This document shows, piece by piece, positions 35,771-48,600 of a stretch of 64,000 nucleotides of DNA. This DNA comes from Rutidosis leptorrhynchoides. Lineage: Eukaryota > Streptophyta > Magnoliopsida > Asterales > Asteraceae. The position numbers and the translations under genes are program-made. The notes under the pieces are model-generated. The model searched no databases and was not told the DNA's origin. It saw only the letters and a program-made list of their open reading frames with translations. The stretch lies in the NCBI RefSeq assembly GCF_046630445.1, contig NC_092334.1, positions 192,454,501 through 192,518,500 on the forward strand, written 5' to 3'. Positions within the stretch are counted from its first letter, which is position 1. Each line of letters begins with the position of its first letter.

Positions 35771-38700
35771 TGTAGTGACCCGAACTTTTCCATGTTTATA
35801 TATATTAATTGAGATTGATATTTACATGATTAAATGTTTTCAACATGTTAAGCAATCAAACTTGTTAAGACTTGATTAATTGAAATATGTTTCATATAGA
35901 CAATTGACCACCCAAGTTGACCGGTGATTCACGAACGTTAAAACTTGTAAAAACTATACGATGACATATATATGGATATATATATATAGTTAACATGATA
36001 CTATGATAAGTAAACATATCATTAAGTATATTAACAATGAACTACATATGTAAAAACAAGACTACTAACTTAATGATTTTTAAACGAGACATATATGTAA
36101 CGATTATCGTTGTAAAGACATTTAATGTATATATATATATATATCATATTAAGAGATATTCATACATGATAATATCATGATAATATAATAATTTAAAATC
36201 TCATTTGATATTATAAACATTGGGTTAACAACATTTAACAAGATCGTTAACCTAAAGGTTTCAAAACAACACTTACATGTAACGACTAACGATGACTTAA
36301 CGACTCAGTTAAAATGTATATACATGTAGTGTTTTAATATGTATTTATACACTTTTGAAAGACTTCAATACACTTATCAAAATACTTCTACTTAACAAAA
36401 ATGCTTACAATTACATCCTCGTTCAGTTTCATCAACAATTCTACTCGTATGCACCCGTATTCGTACTCGTACAATACACAGCTTTTAGATGTATGTACTA
36501 TTGGTATATACACTCCAATGATCAGCTCTTAGCAGCCCATGTGAGTCACCTAACACATGTGGGAACCATCATTTGGCAACTAGCATGAAATATCTCATAA
36601 AATTACAAAAATATGAGTAATCATTCATGACTTATTTACATGAAAACAAAATTACATATCCTTTATATCTAATCCATACACCAACGACCAAAAACACCTA
36701 CAAGCACTTTCATTCTTCAATTTTCTTCATCTAATTGATCTCTCTCAAGTTCTATCTTCAAGTTCTAAGTGTTCTTCATATATTCTACAAGTTCTAGTTA
36801 CATAAAATCAAGAATACTTTCAAGTTTGCTAGCTCACTTCCAATCTTGTAAGGTGATCATCCAACCTCAAGAAATCTTTGTTTCTTACAGTAGGTTATCA
36901 TTCTAATACAAGGTAATAATCATATTCAAACTTTGGTTCAATTTCTATAACTATAACAATCTTATTTCAAGTGATGATCTTACTTGAACTTGTTTTCGTG
37001 TCATGATTCTGCTTCAAGAACTTCGAGCCATCCAAGGATCCGTTGAAGCTAGATCCATTTTTCTCTTTTCCAGTAGGTTTATCCAAGGAACTTAAGGTAG
37101 TAATGATGTTCATAACATCATTCGATTCATATACATAAAGCTATCTTATTCGAAGGTTTAAACTTGTAATCACTAGAATATAGTTTAGTTAATTCTAAAC
37201 TTGTTCGCAAACAAAAGTTAATCCTTCTAACTTGACTTTTAAAATCAACTAAACACATGTTCTATATCTATATGATATGCTAACTTAATGATTTAAAACC
37301 TGGAAACACGAAAAACACCGTAAAACCGGATTTACGCCGTCGTAGTAACACCGCGGGTTGTTTTGGGTTAGTTAATTAAAAACTATGATAAACTTTGATT
37401 TAAAAGTTGTTATTCTGAGAAAATGATTTTTATTATGAACATGAAACTATATCCAAAAATTATGGTTAAACTCAAAGTGGAAGTATGTTTTCTAAAATGG
37501 TCATCTAGACGTCGTTCTTTCGACTAAAATGACTACCTTTACAAAAATGACTTGTAACTTATTTTTCCGACTATAAACCTATACTTTTTCTATTTAGATT
37601 CATAAAATAGAGTTCAATATGAAACCATAGCAATTTGATTCACTCAAAACGGATTTAAAATGAAGAAGTTATGGGTAAAACAAGATTGGATAATTTTTCT
37701 CATTTTAGCTACGTGAAAATTGGTAACAAATCTATTCCAACCATAACTTAATCAACTTGTATTGTATATTATGTAATCTTGAGATACCATAGACACGTAT
37801 ACAATGTTTCGACCTATCATGTCGACACATCTATATATATTTTGGAACAACCATAGACACTCTATATGTGAATGTTGGAGTTAGCTATACAGGGTTGAGG
37901 TTGATTCCAAAATATATATAGTTTAAGTTGTGATCAATACTGAGATACGTATACACTGGGTCGTGGATTGATTCAAGATAATATTTATCGATTTATTTCT
38001 GTACATCTAACTGTGGACAACTAGTTGTAGGTTACTAACGAGGACAACTGACTTAATAAACTTAAAACATCAAAATATATTAAAAGTGTTGTAAATATAT
38101 TTTGAACATACTTTGATATATATGTATATATTGTTAAAGGTTCGTGAATCAACCAGTGGCCAAGTCTTACTTCCCGACGAAGTAAAAATCTGTGAAAGTG
38201 AGTTATAGTCTCACTTTTAAAATCTAATATTTTTGGGATGAGAATACATGAAGGTTTTATAAATGATTTACAAAATAGACACAAGTACATGAAACTACAT
38301 TCTATGGTTGAATTATCGAAATCGAATATGCCCCTTTTTATTAAGTCTGGTAATCTAAGAATTAGGGAACAGACACCCTAATTGACGCGAATCCTAAAGA
38401 TAGATCTATTGGGCCTAACAAACCCCATCCAAAGTACCGGATGCTTTAGTACTTTGAAATTTATATCATATCCGAAGGGTGTCCCGGAATGATGGGGATA
38501 TTCTTATATATGCATCTTGTTAATGTCGGTTACCAGGTGTTCACCATATGAATGATTTTTATCTCTATGTATGGGATGTGTATTGAAATATGAAATCTTG
38601 TGGTCTATTATTATGATTTGATATATATATGTTAAACCTATAACTCACCAACATTTTTGTTGACGTTTTAAGCATGTTTATTCTCAGGTGATTATTAAGA

Positions 38701-39030
38701 GCTTCCGCTGTCGCATACTTAAATAAGGACGAGATTTGGAGTCCATGCTTGTATGATATTGTGTAAAAACTGCATTCAAGAAACTTATTTTGTTGTAACA
38801 TATTTGTATTGTAAACCATTATGTAATGGTCGTGTGTAAACAGGATATTTTAGATTATCATTATTTGATAATCTACGTAAAGCTTTTTAAACCTTTATTG
38901 ATGAAATAAAGGTTATGGTTTGTTTTAAAATGAATGCAGTCTTTGAAAAACGTCTCATATAGAGGTCAAAACCTCGCAACGAAATCAATTAATATGGAAC
39001 GTTTTTAATCAATAAGAACGGGACATTTCA
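35771..39030 (+). mobile_element. 5' LTR of the F-box-carrying chromovirus
   Basis: 3260 bp, TGTAGTGACCCG to GGGACATTTCA, standard TG..CA ends. ORFs inside (36355-36588, 38021-38290 and 38565-38819) recur unchanged in the 3' LTR and carry no domain; not called as genes. Confidence 0.95.
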
Positions 39031-39032
39031 GT

Positions 39033-39044
39033 TGGTATCCGAGC
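39033..39044 (+). other. Primer-binding site, Met-tRNA type, one mismatch
   Basis: TGGTATCCGAGC: position 8 is C where the other elements here have A (TGGTATCAGAGC). Confidence 0.85.
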
Positions 39045-39239
39045 GTTGGTCTTAGAGAACCAGAATTTTGCATTAGTGTGTCTTATCGAGTTTGTTAGGA
39101 TGCATTAGTGAGTCTGGACTTCGACCGTGTTTACTTGAAAAATGATTGCTTAACAAATTTTGTTGGAAACTATATATTTTTAACATGTGAATATTATGTG
39201 ATATATTAATCTCTTAACGCGTTTGATATTATGTGATAG

Positions 39240-39857
39240 ATATCTACCTCTAGAACAAGTCCCATTGACTCACCTAATAATAATGAAGAGTCAAATGTAA
39301 ATTGGAATGATTCGTGGACTGATTCACAAGTTCCCGAAGAGGAACCGGAAGAAGAGTCGGAACCGGAAGAAGAATCGGAACCGGAAGGAGAATCGGAACC
39401 GGATGAAGAAATAGAACCTGTGGGGGAAATAATAAAACGGTTAAGTAAAAGAAAATCCTCAACCAACCGACCAAGGTTAATTATGGTCAATGGTGTTTCC
39501 GCCAAGGAAGCAAAATATTGGGAGGATTACCAATTCTCCGATGAATCGGATTCCGACGAGAATTCCGATGATGTTATAGAAATTACCCCAACTGAATTTA
39601 AAAAGGCAAAAGAAAATAATAAGGGAAAGGGCATAAAAATAGAGAAATCTAATTCCAACCCCGATGAACTTTATATGTATCGTCAACCCCCGAAGTCCTT
39701 AAGTTGTAACAATAACCCGAGAACCTCTAAACCACCAGGTTTTTCTAGACCAATGTGGAAAACGACGGCTCGTATTAGGGGAACATCATATATCCCTAGA
39801 AACTTGGCAAAACGAACCAAAACCGAAGAAGAAGAAGAAACAAGCGAGTCGGAATAA
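39240..39857 (+). CDS. Acidic accessory ORF with an 18-bp coding minisatellite
   Basis: The frame is open from just after a TAG (39237-39239) to TAA at 39855-39857, about 205 codons. It has no ATG near its start; the first in-frame ATG is at 39483, with a GTG at 39420. It may start by splicing or use the later ATG. Residues encoded at 39332-39411 repeat EEESEP-type units (18-bp DNA repeat), then come a basic patch (KRLSKRKSS), a second acidic run (SDESDSDENSDD) and a basic/acidic end (AKRTKTEEEEETSESE). It looks disordered. No homologue recognised. It lies 137 bp before the F-box ORF and after the primer site. The polar, charge-patterned composition recalls gag-associated or chromatin-binding tails, but that is inference. 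Confidence 0.5.
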   Translation: MSTSRTSPIDSPNNNEESNVNWNDSWTDSQVPEEEPEEESEPEEESEPEGESEPDEEIEPVGEIIKRLSKRKSSTNRPRLIMVNGVSAKEAKYWEDYQFSDESDSDENSDDVIEITPTEFKKAKENNKGKGIKIEKSNSNPDELYMYRQPPKSLSCNNNPRTSKPPGFSRPMWKTTARIRGTSYIPRNLAKRTKTEEEEETSESE

Positions 39858-39994
39858 GATAGTTGTATTCGTGTGGTGTAATATATGTAATATAGTGTGC
39901 TTATGCTTTATGATATATGTAAAAATTACTTGTATTAATAAGTATTTTTTTTATGAATCTAACTCTTGTCTATTTTACAGTATAAAAACACAAA
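39858..39994 (+). other. Spacer with splice-acceptor-like motif before the F-box ORF
   Basis: CTCTTGTCTATTTTACAG (39963-39980) is a good 3' splice-site consensus 15 bp before the F-box ATG. A spliced subgenomic mRNA could therefore start the F-box ORF close to its cap. Confidence 0.35.
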
Positions 39995-40678
39995 ATGGAT
40001 AGACAACCCAATATTTTAAGAGACCTATCCGGAGACATGATTGATGAAATCTTGTCTAGAGTCGGTCAGAATTCTTCGGCACAACTATTTAAGGCGAGAT
40101 CAGTTTGTAAGACATTCGAAGAACGTTCCAAGAATGCCTTGGTTTATAAAAGGCTTTCGTTCGAAAGATGGGGGATATCACATTGGGAAATCCATAAGTT
40201 ACGATGTGTTTACTTTGACGCATATATTGCGGGGAACCCAAATGCTATTTTACGCAATGGGTTAAGAAATTATTTTGACTCAATATATCCAAATATTGGA
40301 CTTCGTGATTTAGAAAAAGCGGCTAACATGCAACATAAAGAAGCATGTTATGCTTACGGATTAGTAATGTTCGCTTCTCACCAAAGTGAGAACAAGAACA
40401 TCGGGCTACAACTATTAAACAAAATGTTTCCACAAGTGACGGAGTCGGTAATTGGGGTAAGAAATGAGGTTTTTAGATTGTTACGGGACTGTTGGACATT
40501 ACGTAACCCTCGTCCCTTTGACGATGTTACAACACGCTGTCTTATCAACGGCCATAACGGTTATGTTCCACAAGACCAAGGATGGGAAGTAATCCTAGTA
40601 AAACCAGAATGCATGACTTGTTTCTGGACGTATGAATTACGTGTCGTTATTGCCTTTGCTGAACGACTTGTGTACTAG
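39995..40678 (+). CDS. F-box protein carried by a retrotransposon
   Basis: An intact 227-residue frame. Residues about 8-53 (LRDLSGDMIDEILSRV, then ARSVCKTF) match an F-box: Leu-x-x-Asp start, EILSRV helix, and the V-C-K segment. Residues about 66-145 (AGNPNAILRNGLRNYF, ACYAYGLVM) resemble Sel1/TPR-like repeats, and a Cys pair CMTCFWTYEL sits near the end. This architecture recalls the plant F-box family around Arabidopsis At1g67623 / At2g35280. F-box proteins join SKP1 in SCF ubiquitin ligases and choose substrates. It lies on the same strand as gag-pol, between LTR and gag, inside a flanked element (TSD ATGAT), so it is element cargo. Frame and F-box core are undamaged while gag-pol beside it has stops. 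The acquisition is most likely capture of a host mRNA or gene; family assignment is from memory. Confidence 0.8.
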   Translation: MDRQPNILRDLSGDMIDEILSRVGQNSSAQLFKARSVCKTFEERSKNALVYKRLSFERWGISHWEIHKLRCVYFDAYIAGNPNAILRNGLRNYFDSIYPNIGLRDLEKAANMQHKEACYAYGLVMFASHQSENKNIGLQLLNKMFPQVTESVIGVRNEVFRLLRDCWTLRNPRPFDDVTTRCLINGHNGYVPQDQGWEVILVKPECMTCFWTYELRVVIAFAERLVY

Positions 40679-41019
40679 CTAGAATTATCTTCACAACCAT
40701 CTTGTATCAAATTTATTGTGTGCTATATTTCATGCTATATGTAAAATAAGCGGTATTGTAAGTTTATAAAATATTGTATAAAAGTTTGAACGCGAAATAT
40801 TATTATAATCAGTTTTTCATATAGAATTGTAGTAGTTGAATTGTATATTAGCTACTAAGTATGAACTTAACGGGTAGGTACTACCCGAATTTAAACTTAT
40901 AAAACGCTAATATGAAGAAAAAGCTTTTATAAATGAGTTCATATTATGCTACGAAATACTATTAACTACTCTTAACATTCTGTATGATTAACTTGTTCCA
41001 TTTGACTATTTTGAAGGAA
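40679..41019 (+). other. Spacer between F-box ORF and gag
   Basis: AT-rich, non-coding. It contains TTAACGGGTAGGTACTAC at 40868-40885, a copy of the polypurine-tract phrase that normally stands before the 3' LTR, 140 bp before gag. Confidence 0.5.
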
Positions 41020-44000
41020 ATGGCACCGACTACTCGACACACCGTGAATATGAATGAAGAGGAATTCCGTACTTTTCTAGCTTCAAACATAGCCGCAATA
41101 TAGGCTGCGCTACATACCAACAATAACCTTGGATCTAGCAGTACAGGAAATCGTGTAGGATGCACCTACAAAGAATTCACTGCCTGCAAACCTTTAGAAT
41201 TTGATGGAACCGAAGGACCGATCGGATTGAAACGGTGGACCGAGAAGGTCGAATCGGTGTTTGCCATAAGTAAGTGTACTGAAGAGGACAAATTAAAGTA
41301 CGCTACGCATACCTTCACAGGTTCTGCGTTAACATGGTGGAATACCGATCTAGAGCAAGTGGGACAAGACGATGCATACGCACTACCGTGGTCAGCATTC
41401 AAGCACTTGATGAACGAGAAGTACCGTCCCAGAACCGAGGTCAATAAGCTCAAGACAGAACTTAGAGGGTTACGAACCCAAGGATTTGATATTACCACGT
41501 ACGAAAGACGATTCACAGAATTGTGCCTATTGTGTCCGGGAGCATTCGAAGATGAGGAAGAGAAGATCGACGCGTTTGTGAAAGGATTACCGGAAAGAAT
41601 CCAAGAAGATATAAGTTCACACGAGCCCGCCTCCATACAACAGGCATGTAGAATGGCTCACAAACTAGTGAACCAGATTGAAGAAAGAATTAAAGAACAG
41701 ACTGCTGAAGAGGCCAATGTGAAGCAAATCAAAAGAAAGTGGGAGGAAAACGGTGATAAGAATCACCAATACAACAACAACAGCAATTACAACAATAATC
41801 GCAACAATTACCCCAACAATCGCAACATCAATCGCAACTACAACAAACGGCCCAACAACAACAACAACAACAACAACAATAACAACAGCAACTACAACAA
41901 TCATCCCAACAACAATAATAACCGCAACAACAACAACAATCAGAAGCAGCTATGCCAAAGGTGTGAAAAGTATCACTCGGGGTTCTGCACCAAATTTTGC
42001 AACAAGTGTAAAAGAAATGGTCATAGCGCGGCGAAGTGTGAGGTCTACGGACCAGGGGTTAATAGAACGAAAGGAACAAATGGTGTCGGAACGAGTAATG
42101 GCGGAGCAAGTAGTGTCGGAGCAAGTTATGCCAATGTAGTTTGTTATAAATGTGGAAAACCGGGCCACATTATTAAAAATTGCCCGAACCAGGAGAACAC
42201 GAATGGACAAGGCCGCGGAAGAGTTTTCAATATTAATGCGGCAGAGGCACAGGAAGACCAGGAGCTTGTTACGGGTACGTTTCTTATTGACAATAAATCT
42301 GCTTACATTTTATTTGATTCGGGTGCGGATAGAAGCTATATGAGTAAAGATTTTTGTGCTAAATTAAGTTGTCCATTGACGCCTTTGAATAGTAAATTTT
42401 TACTCGAATTAGCAAATGGTAAATTAATTTCAGCAGATAATATATGTCGGAATCGAGAAATTAAACTGGTTAGCGAAACATTTAAGATTGATTTGATACC
42501 AGTAGAGTTAGGGAGTTTTGATGTGATAATCGGTATGGACTGGTTGAAAGAAGTGAAAGCAGAGATCGTTTGTTACAAAAATGTAATTCGCATTATACGA
42601 GAAAAAGGAAAACCCTTAATGGTGTACGGAGAAAAGGGCAACACGAAGCTACATCTTATTAGTAATTTGAAGGCACAAAAACTAATAAGAAAAGGTTGCT
42701 ATGCTGTTCTAGCACACGTCGAGAAAGTACAAACTGAAGAAAAGAGCATCAATGATGTTCCCGTCGCAAAAGAATTTCCCGATGTATTTCCGAAAGAATT
42801 ACCGGGATTACCCCCACATCGATCCGTTGAATTTCAAATAGATCTTGTACCAGGAGCTGCACCAATAGCTCGTGCTCCTTACAGACTCGCACCCAGCGAG
42901 ATGAAAGAACTGCAAAGCCAATTACAAGAACTTTTAGAGCGTGGTTTCATTCGACCAAGCACATCACCATGGGGAGCTCCTGTTTTGTTTGTCAAGAAGA
43001 AAGATGGTACATTCAGGTTGTGTATCGACTACCGAGAGTTGAACAAACTTACCATCAAGAACCGCTACCCACTACCGAGAATCGACGACTTATTTGATCA
43101 ACTACAAGGCTCGTCTGTTTATTCAAAGATTGGCTTACGTTCCGGGTATCATCAAATGCGGGTGAAAGAAGATTGTATTCCAAAGACTGCTTTCAGAACA
43201 CGTTACGGTCATTACGAGTTTATGGTCATGCCGTTTGGTTTAACTAATGCACCAGCTGTGTTCATGGACCTTATGAACCGAGTGTGTGGACCATACCTTG
43301 ACAAGTTTGTCATTGTTTTCATTGATGACATACTTATTTACTCAAAGAATGACCAAGAACACGGTGAACATTTGAGAAAGGTGTTAGAAGTATTGAGGAA
43401 GGAAGAATTGTACGCTAAGTTTTCAAAGTGTGCATTTTGGTTGGAAGAAGTTTAATTCCTCGGTCACATAGTGAACAAAGAAGGTATTAAGGTGGATCCG
43501 GCAAAGATAGAAACTGTTGAAAAGTGGGAAACCCCGAAAACTCCGAAACACATACACCAGTTTTTAGGATTAGCTGGTTACTACAGAAGGTTCATCCAAG
43601 ACTTTTCCAGAATAGCAAAACCCTTGACTGCATTAACGCATAAAGGGAAGAAATTTGAATGGAATGATGAACAAGAGAAAGCGTTTCAGTTATTGAAGAA
43701 AAAGCTAACTACGGCACCTATATTGTCATTGCCTGAAAGGAATGATGATTTTGTGATTTATTGTGACGCATCAAAGCAAGGTCTCGGTTGTGTATTAATG
43801 CAACGAACGAAGGTGATTGCTTATGCGTCTAGACAATTGAAGATTCACGAACAAAATTATACGACGCATGATTTGGAATTAGGCGCGGTTGTTTTTGCAT
43901 TAAAGACTTGGAGGCACTACTTATATGGGGTTAAAAGTATTATATATACCGACCACAAAAGTCTTCAACAAATATTTAATCAGAAACAACTGAATATGAG

Positions 44001-45603
44001 GCAGCGTAGGTGGATTGAATTATTGAATGATTACGACTTTGAGATTCGTTACCACCCGGGGAAGGCAAATGTGGTAGCCGATGCCTTGAGCAGGAAGGAC
44101 AGAGAACCCATTCGAGTAAAATCTATGAATATAATGATTCATAATAACCTTACTACTCAAATAAAGGAGGCGCAACAAGGAGTTTTAAAAAAGGGAAATT
44201 TAAAGGATGAAATACCCAAAGGATCGGAGAAGCATCTTAATATTCGGGAAGACGGAACCCGGTATAGGGCTGAAAGGATTTGGGTACCAAAATTTGGAGA
44301 TATGAGAGAAATGGTACTTAGAGAAGCTCATAAAACCAGATACTCAATACATCCTGGAACGGGGAAGATGTACAAGGATCTCAAGAAACATTTTTGGTGG
44401 CCGGGTATGAAAGCCGATGTTGCTAAATACGTAGGAGAATGTTTGACTTGTTCTAAGGTCAAAGCTGAGCATCAGAAACCATCAGGTCTACTTCAAAAAC
44501 CCGAAATCCCGGAATGGAAATGGAAAAACATTACCATGGATTTCATCACTAAATTGCCAAGGACTGCAAGTGGTTTTGATACTATTTGGGTAATAGTTGA
44601 TCGTCTCACCAAATCAGCACATTTCCTGCCAATAAGAGAAGATGACAAGATGGAGAAGTTAGCACGACTGTATTTGAAGGAAGTCGTCTCCAGACATGGA
44701 ATACCAATCTCTATTATCTCTGATAGGGATGGCAGATTTATTTCAAGATTCTGGCAGACATTACAGCAAGCATTAGGAACTCGTCTAGACATGAGTACTG
44801 CCTATCATCCACAAACTGATGGACAGAGCGAAAGGACGATACAAACGCTTGAAGACATGCTACGAGCATGTGTTATTGATTTCGGAAACAGTTGGGATCG
44901 ACATCTACCGTTAGCAGAATTTTCCTACAACAACAGCTACCATTCAAGCATTGAGATTGCGCCGTTTGAAGCACTTTATGGTAGAAAGTGCAGGTCTCCG
45001 ATTTGTTGGAGTGAAGTGAGGGATAGACAGATTACGGGTTCGGAGATTATACAAGAAACTACCGAGAAGATCATCCAGATTCAACAACGGTTGAAAACCG
45101 CCCAAAGTCGACAAAAGAGCTACGCTGACATTAAAAGAAAAGATATAGAATTTGAAATTGGAGAGATGGTCATGCTTAAAGTTGCACCTTGGAAAGGCGT
45201 TGTTCGATTTGGTAAACGAGGGAAATTAAATCCAAGGTATATTGGACCATTCAAGATTATTGATCGTATCGGACCAGTAGCTTACCGACTTGAGTTACCT
45301 CAACAACTCGCGGCTGTACATAACACTTTCCACGTCTCGAATTTGAAGAAATGTTTTGCTAAAGAAGATCTCACTATTCCGTTAGATGAAATCCAAATCA
45401 ACGAAAAACTTCAATTCATCAAAGAACCCGTCGAAATAATGGATCGTGAGGTTAAAAGACTTAAGCAAAACAAGATACCAATTGTTAAGGTTCGATGGAA
45501 TGCTCGTAGAGGACCCGAGTTCACCTGGGAGCGTGAAGATCAGATGAAGAAGAAATACCCGCATCTATTTCCAGAAGATTCGTCAACACCTTCAACAGCA
45601 TAA
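41020..45603 (+). pseudogene. Chromovirus gag-pol polyprotein with two nonsense codons and a lost RT Asp
   Basis: One frame of 1527 codons plus stop from ATG 41020. TAG at 41101-41103 (codon 28) and TAA at 43453-43455 interrupt it; relatives have Gln or similar there, so both fit C-to-T. Order: gag core (GSALTWW), Asn-rich linker (41760-41945), knuckles ([28 protein letters not shown]), protease ([18 protein letters not shown]), reverse transcriptase ([32 protein letters not shown]), RNase H ([22 protein letters not shown]), integrase (zinc region 44330-44480; [29 protein letters not shown]) and chromodomain-like end ([17 protein letters not shown] near 45490-45535). Motif A reads [12 protein letters not shown]: the first catalytic Asp is Gly (GGC at 43132-43134), which should kill the polymerase. 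The nested relative at 13795-18228 keeps this Asp. Confidence 0.93.
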
Positions 45604-45638
45604 AATTTCGGGACGAAATTTATTTAACGGGTAGGTAC
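45604..45638 (+). other. Polypurine-tract region before 3' LTR
   Basis: ATTTCGGGACGAAATTTATT, then TTAACGGGTAGGTAC, directly before TGTAGTGACCC. Confidence 0.88.
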
Positions 45639-48600
45639 TGTAGTGACCCGAACTTTTCCATGTTTATATATATTAATTGAGATTGATATTTACATGATTA
45701 AATGTTTCCAACATGTTAAGCAATCAAACTTGTTAAGACTTGATTAATTGAAATATGTTTCATATAGACAATTGACCACCCAAGTTGACCGGTGATTCAC
45801 GAACGTTAAAACTTGTAAAAACTATACGATGACATATATATGGATATATATATAGTTAACATGATACTATGATAAGTAAACATATCATTAAGTATATTAA
45901 CAATGAACTACATATGTAAAAACAAGACTACTAACTTAATGATTTTTAAACGAGACATATATGTAACGATTATTGTTGTAAAGACATTTAATGTATATAT
46001 ATATCATATTAAGAGATATTCATACATGATAATATCATGATAATATAATAATTTAAAATCTCATTTGATATTATAAACATTGGGTTAACAACATTTAACA
46101 AGATCGTTAACCTAAAGGTTTCAAAACAACACTTACATGTAACGACTAACGATGACTTAACGACTCAGTTAAAATGTATATACATGTAGTGTTTTAATAT
46201 GTATTTATACACTTTTGAAAGACTTCAATACACTTATCAAAATACTTCTACTTAACAAAAATGCTTACAATTACATCCTCGTTCAGTTTCATCAACAATT
46301 CTACTCGTATGCACCCGTATTCGTACTCGTACAATACACAGCTTTTAGATGTATGTACTATTGGTATATACACTCCAATGATCAGCTCTTAGCAGCCCAT
46401 GTGAGTCACCTAACACATGTGGGAACCATCATTTGGCAACTAGCATGAAATATCTCATAAAATTACAAAAATATGAGTAATCATTCATGACTTATTTACA
46501 TGAAAACAAAATTACATATCCTTTATATCTAATCCATACACCAACGACCAAAAACACCTACAAGCACTTTCATTCTTCAATTTTCTTCATCTAATTGATC
46601 TCTCTCAAGTTCTATCTTCAAGTTCTAAGTGTTCTTCATATATTCTACAAGTTCTAGTTACATAAAATCAAGAATACTTTCAAGTTTGCTAGCTCACTTC
46701 CAATCTTGTAAGGTGATCATCCAACCTCAAGAAATCTTTGTTTCTTACAGTAGGTTATCATTCTAATACAAGGTAATAATCATATTCAAACTTTGGTTCA
46801 ATTTCTATAACTATAACAATCTTATTTCAAGTGATGATCTTACTTGAACTTGTTTTCGTGTCATGATTCTGCTTCAAGAACTTCGAGCCATCCAAGGATC
46901 CGTTGAAGCTAGATCCATTTTTCTCTTTTCCAGTAGGTTTATCCAAGGAACTTAAGGTAGTAATGATGTTCATAACATCATTCGATTCATATACATAAAG
47001 CTATCTTATTCGAAGGTTTAAACTTGTAATCACTAGAATATAGTTTAGTTAATTCTAAACTTGTTCGCAAACAAAAGTTAATCCTTCTAACTTGACTTTT
47101 AAAATCAACTAAACACATGTTCTATATCTATATGATATGCTAACTTAATGATTTAAAACCTGGAAACACGAAAAACACCGTAAAACCGGATTTACGCCGT
47201 CGTAGTAACACCGCGGGCTGTTTTGGGTTAGTTAATTAAAAACTATGATAAACTTTGATTTAAAAGTTGTTATTCTGAGAAAATGATTTTTATTATGAAC
47301 ATGAAACTATATCCAAAAATTATGGTTAAACTCAAAGTGGAAGTATGTTTTCTAAAATGGTCATCTAGACGTCGTTCTTTCGACTGAAATGACTACCTTT
47401 ACAAAAATGACTTGTAACTTATTTTTCCGACTATAAACCTATACTTTTTCTATTTAGATTCATAAAATAGAGTTCAATATGAAACCATAGCAATTTGATT
47501 CACTCAAAACGGATTTAAAATGAAGAAGTTATGGGTAAAACAAGATTGGATAATTTTTCTCATTTTAGCTACGTGAAAATTGGTAACAAATCTATTCCAA
47601 CCATAACTTAATCAACTTGTATTGTATATTATGTAATCTTGAGATACCATAGACACGTATACAATGTTTCGACCTATCATGTCGACACATCTATATATAT
47701 TTCGGAACAACCATAGACACTCTATATGTGAATGTTGGAGTTAGCTATACAGGGTTGAGGTTGATTCCAAAATATATATAGTTTGAGTTGTGATCAATAC
47801 TGAGATACGTATACACTGGGTCGTGGATTGATTCAAGATAATATTTATCGATTTATTTCTGTACATCTAACTGTGGACAACTAGTTGTAGGTTACTATCG
47901 AGGACAGCTGACTTAATAAACTTAAAACATCAAAATATATTAAAAGTGTTGTAAATATATTTTGAACATACTTTGATATATATGTATATATTGTTATAGG
48001 TTCGTGAATCAACCAGTGGCCAAGTCTTACTTCCCGACGAAGTAAAAATCTGTGAAAGTGAGTTATAGTCCCACTTTTAAAATCTAATATTTTTGGGATG
48101 AGAATACATGCAGGTTTTATAAATGATTTACAAAATAGACACAAGTACATGAAACTACATTCTATGGTTGAATTATCGAAATCGAATATGCCCCTTTTTA
48201 TTAAGTCTGGTAATCTAAGAATTAGGGAACAGACACCCTAATTGACGCGAATCCTAAAGATAGATCTATTGGGCCTAACAAACCCCATCCAAAGTACCGG
48301 ATGCTTTAGTACTTCAAAATTTATATCATATCCGAAGGGTGTCCCGGAATGATGGGGATATTCTTATATATGCATCTTGTTAATGTCGGTTACCAGGTGT
48401 TCACCATATGAATGATTTTTATCTCTATGTATGGGATGTGTATTGAAATATGAAATCTTGTGGTCTATTATTATGATTTGATATATATAGGTTAAACCTA
48501 TAACTCACCAACATTTTTGTTGACGTTTTAAGCATGTTTATTCTCAGGTGATTATTAAGAGCTTCCGCTGTCGCATACTTAAATAAGGACGAGATTTGGA

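Noticed and set aside
36355..36588. 77-codon ORF repeated at 46215-46448
   Set aside because: Identical because it is in the two young LTRs; no domain.
41665..41904. Val/Ile-rich antisense ORF
   Set aside because: Shadow of the Asn-coding AAC repeat of gag on the other strand; same for 41753-42139 in another frame.
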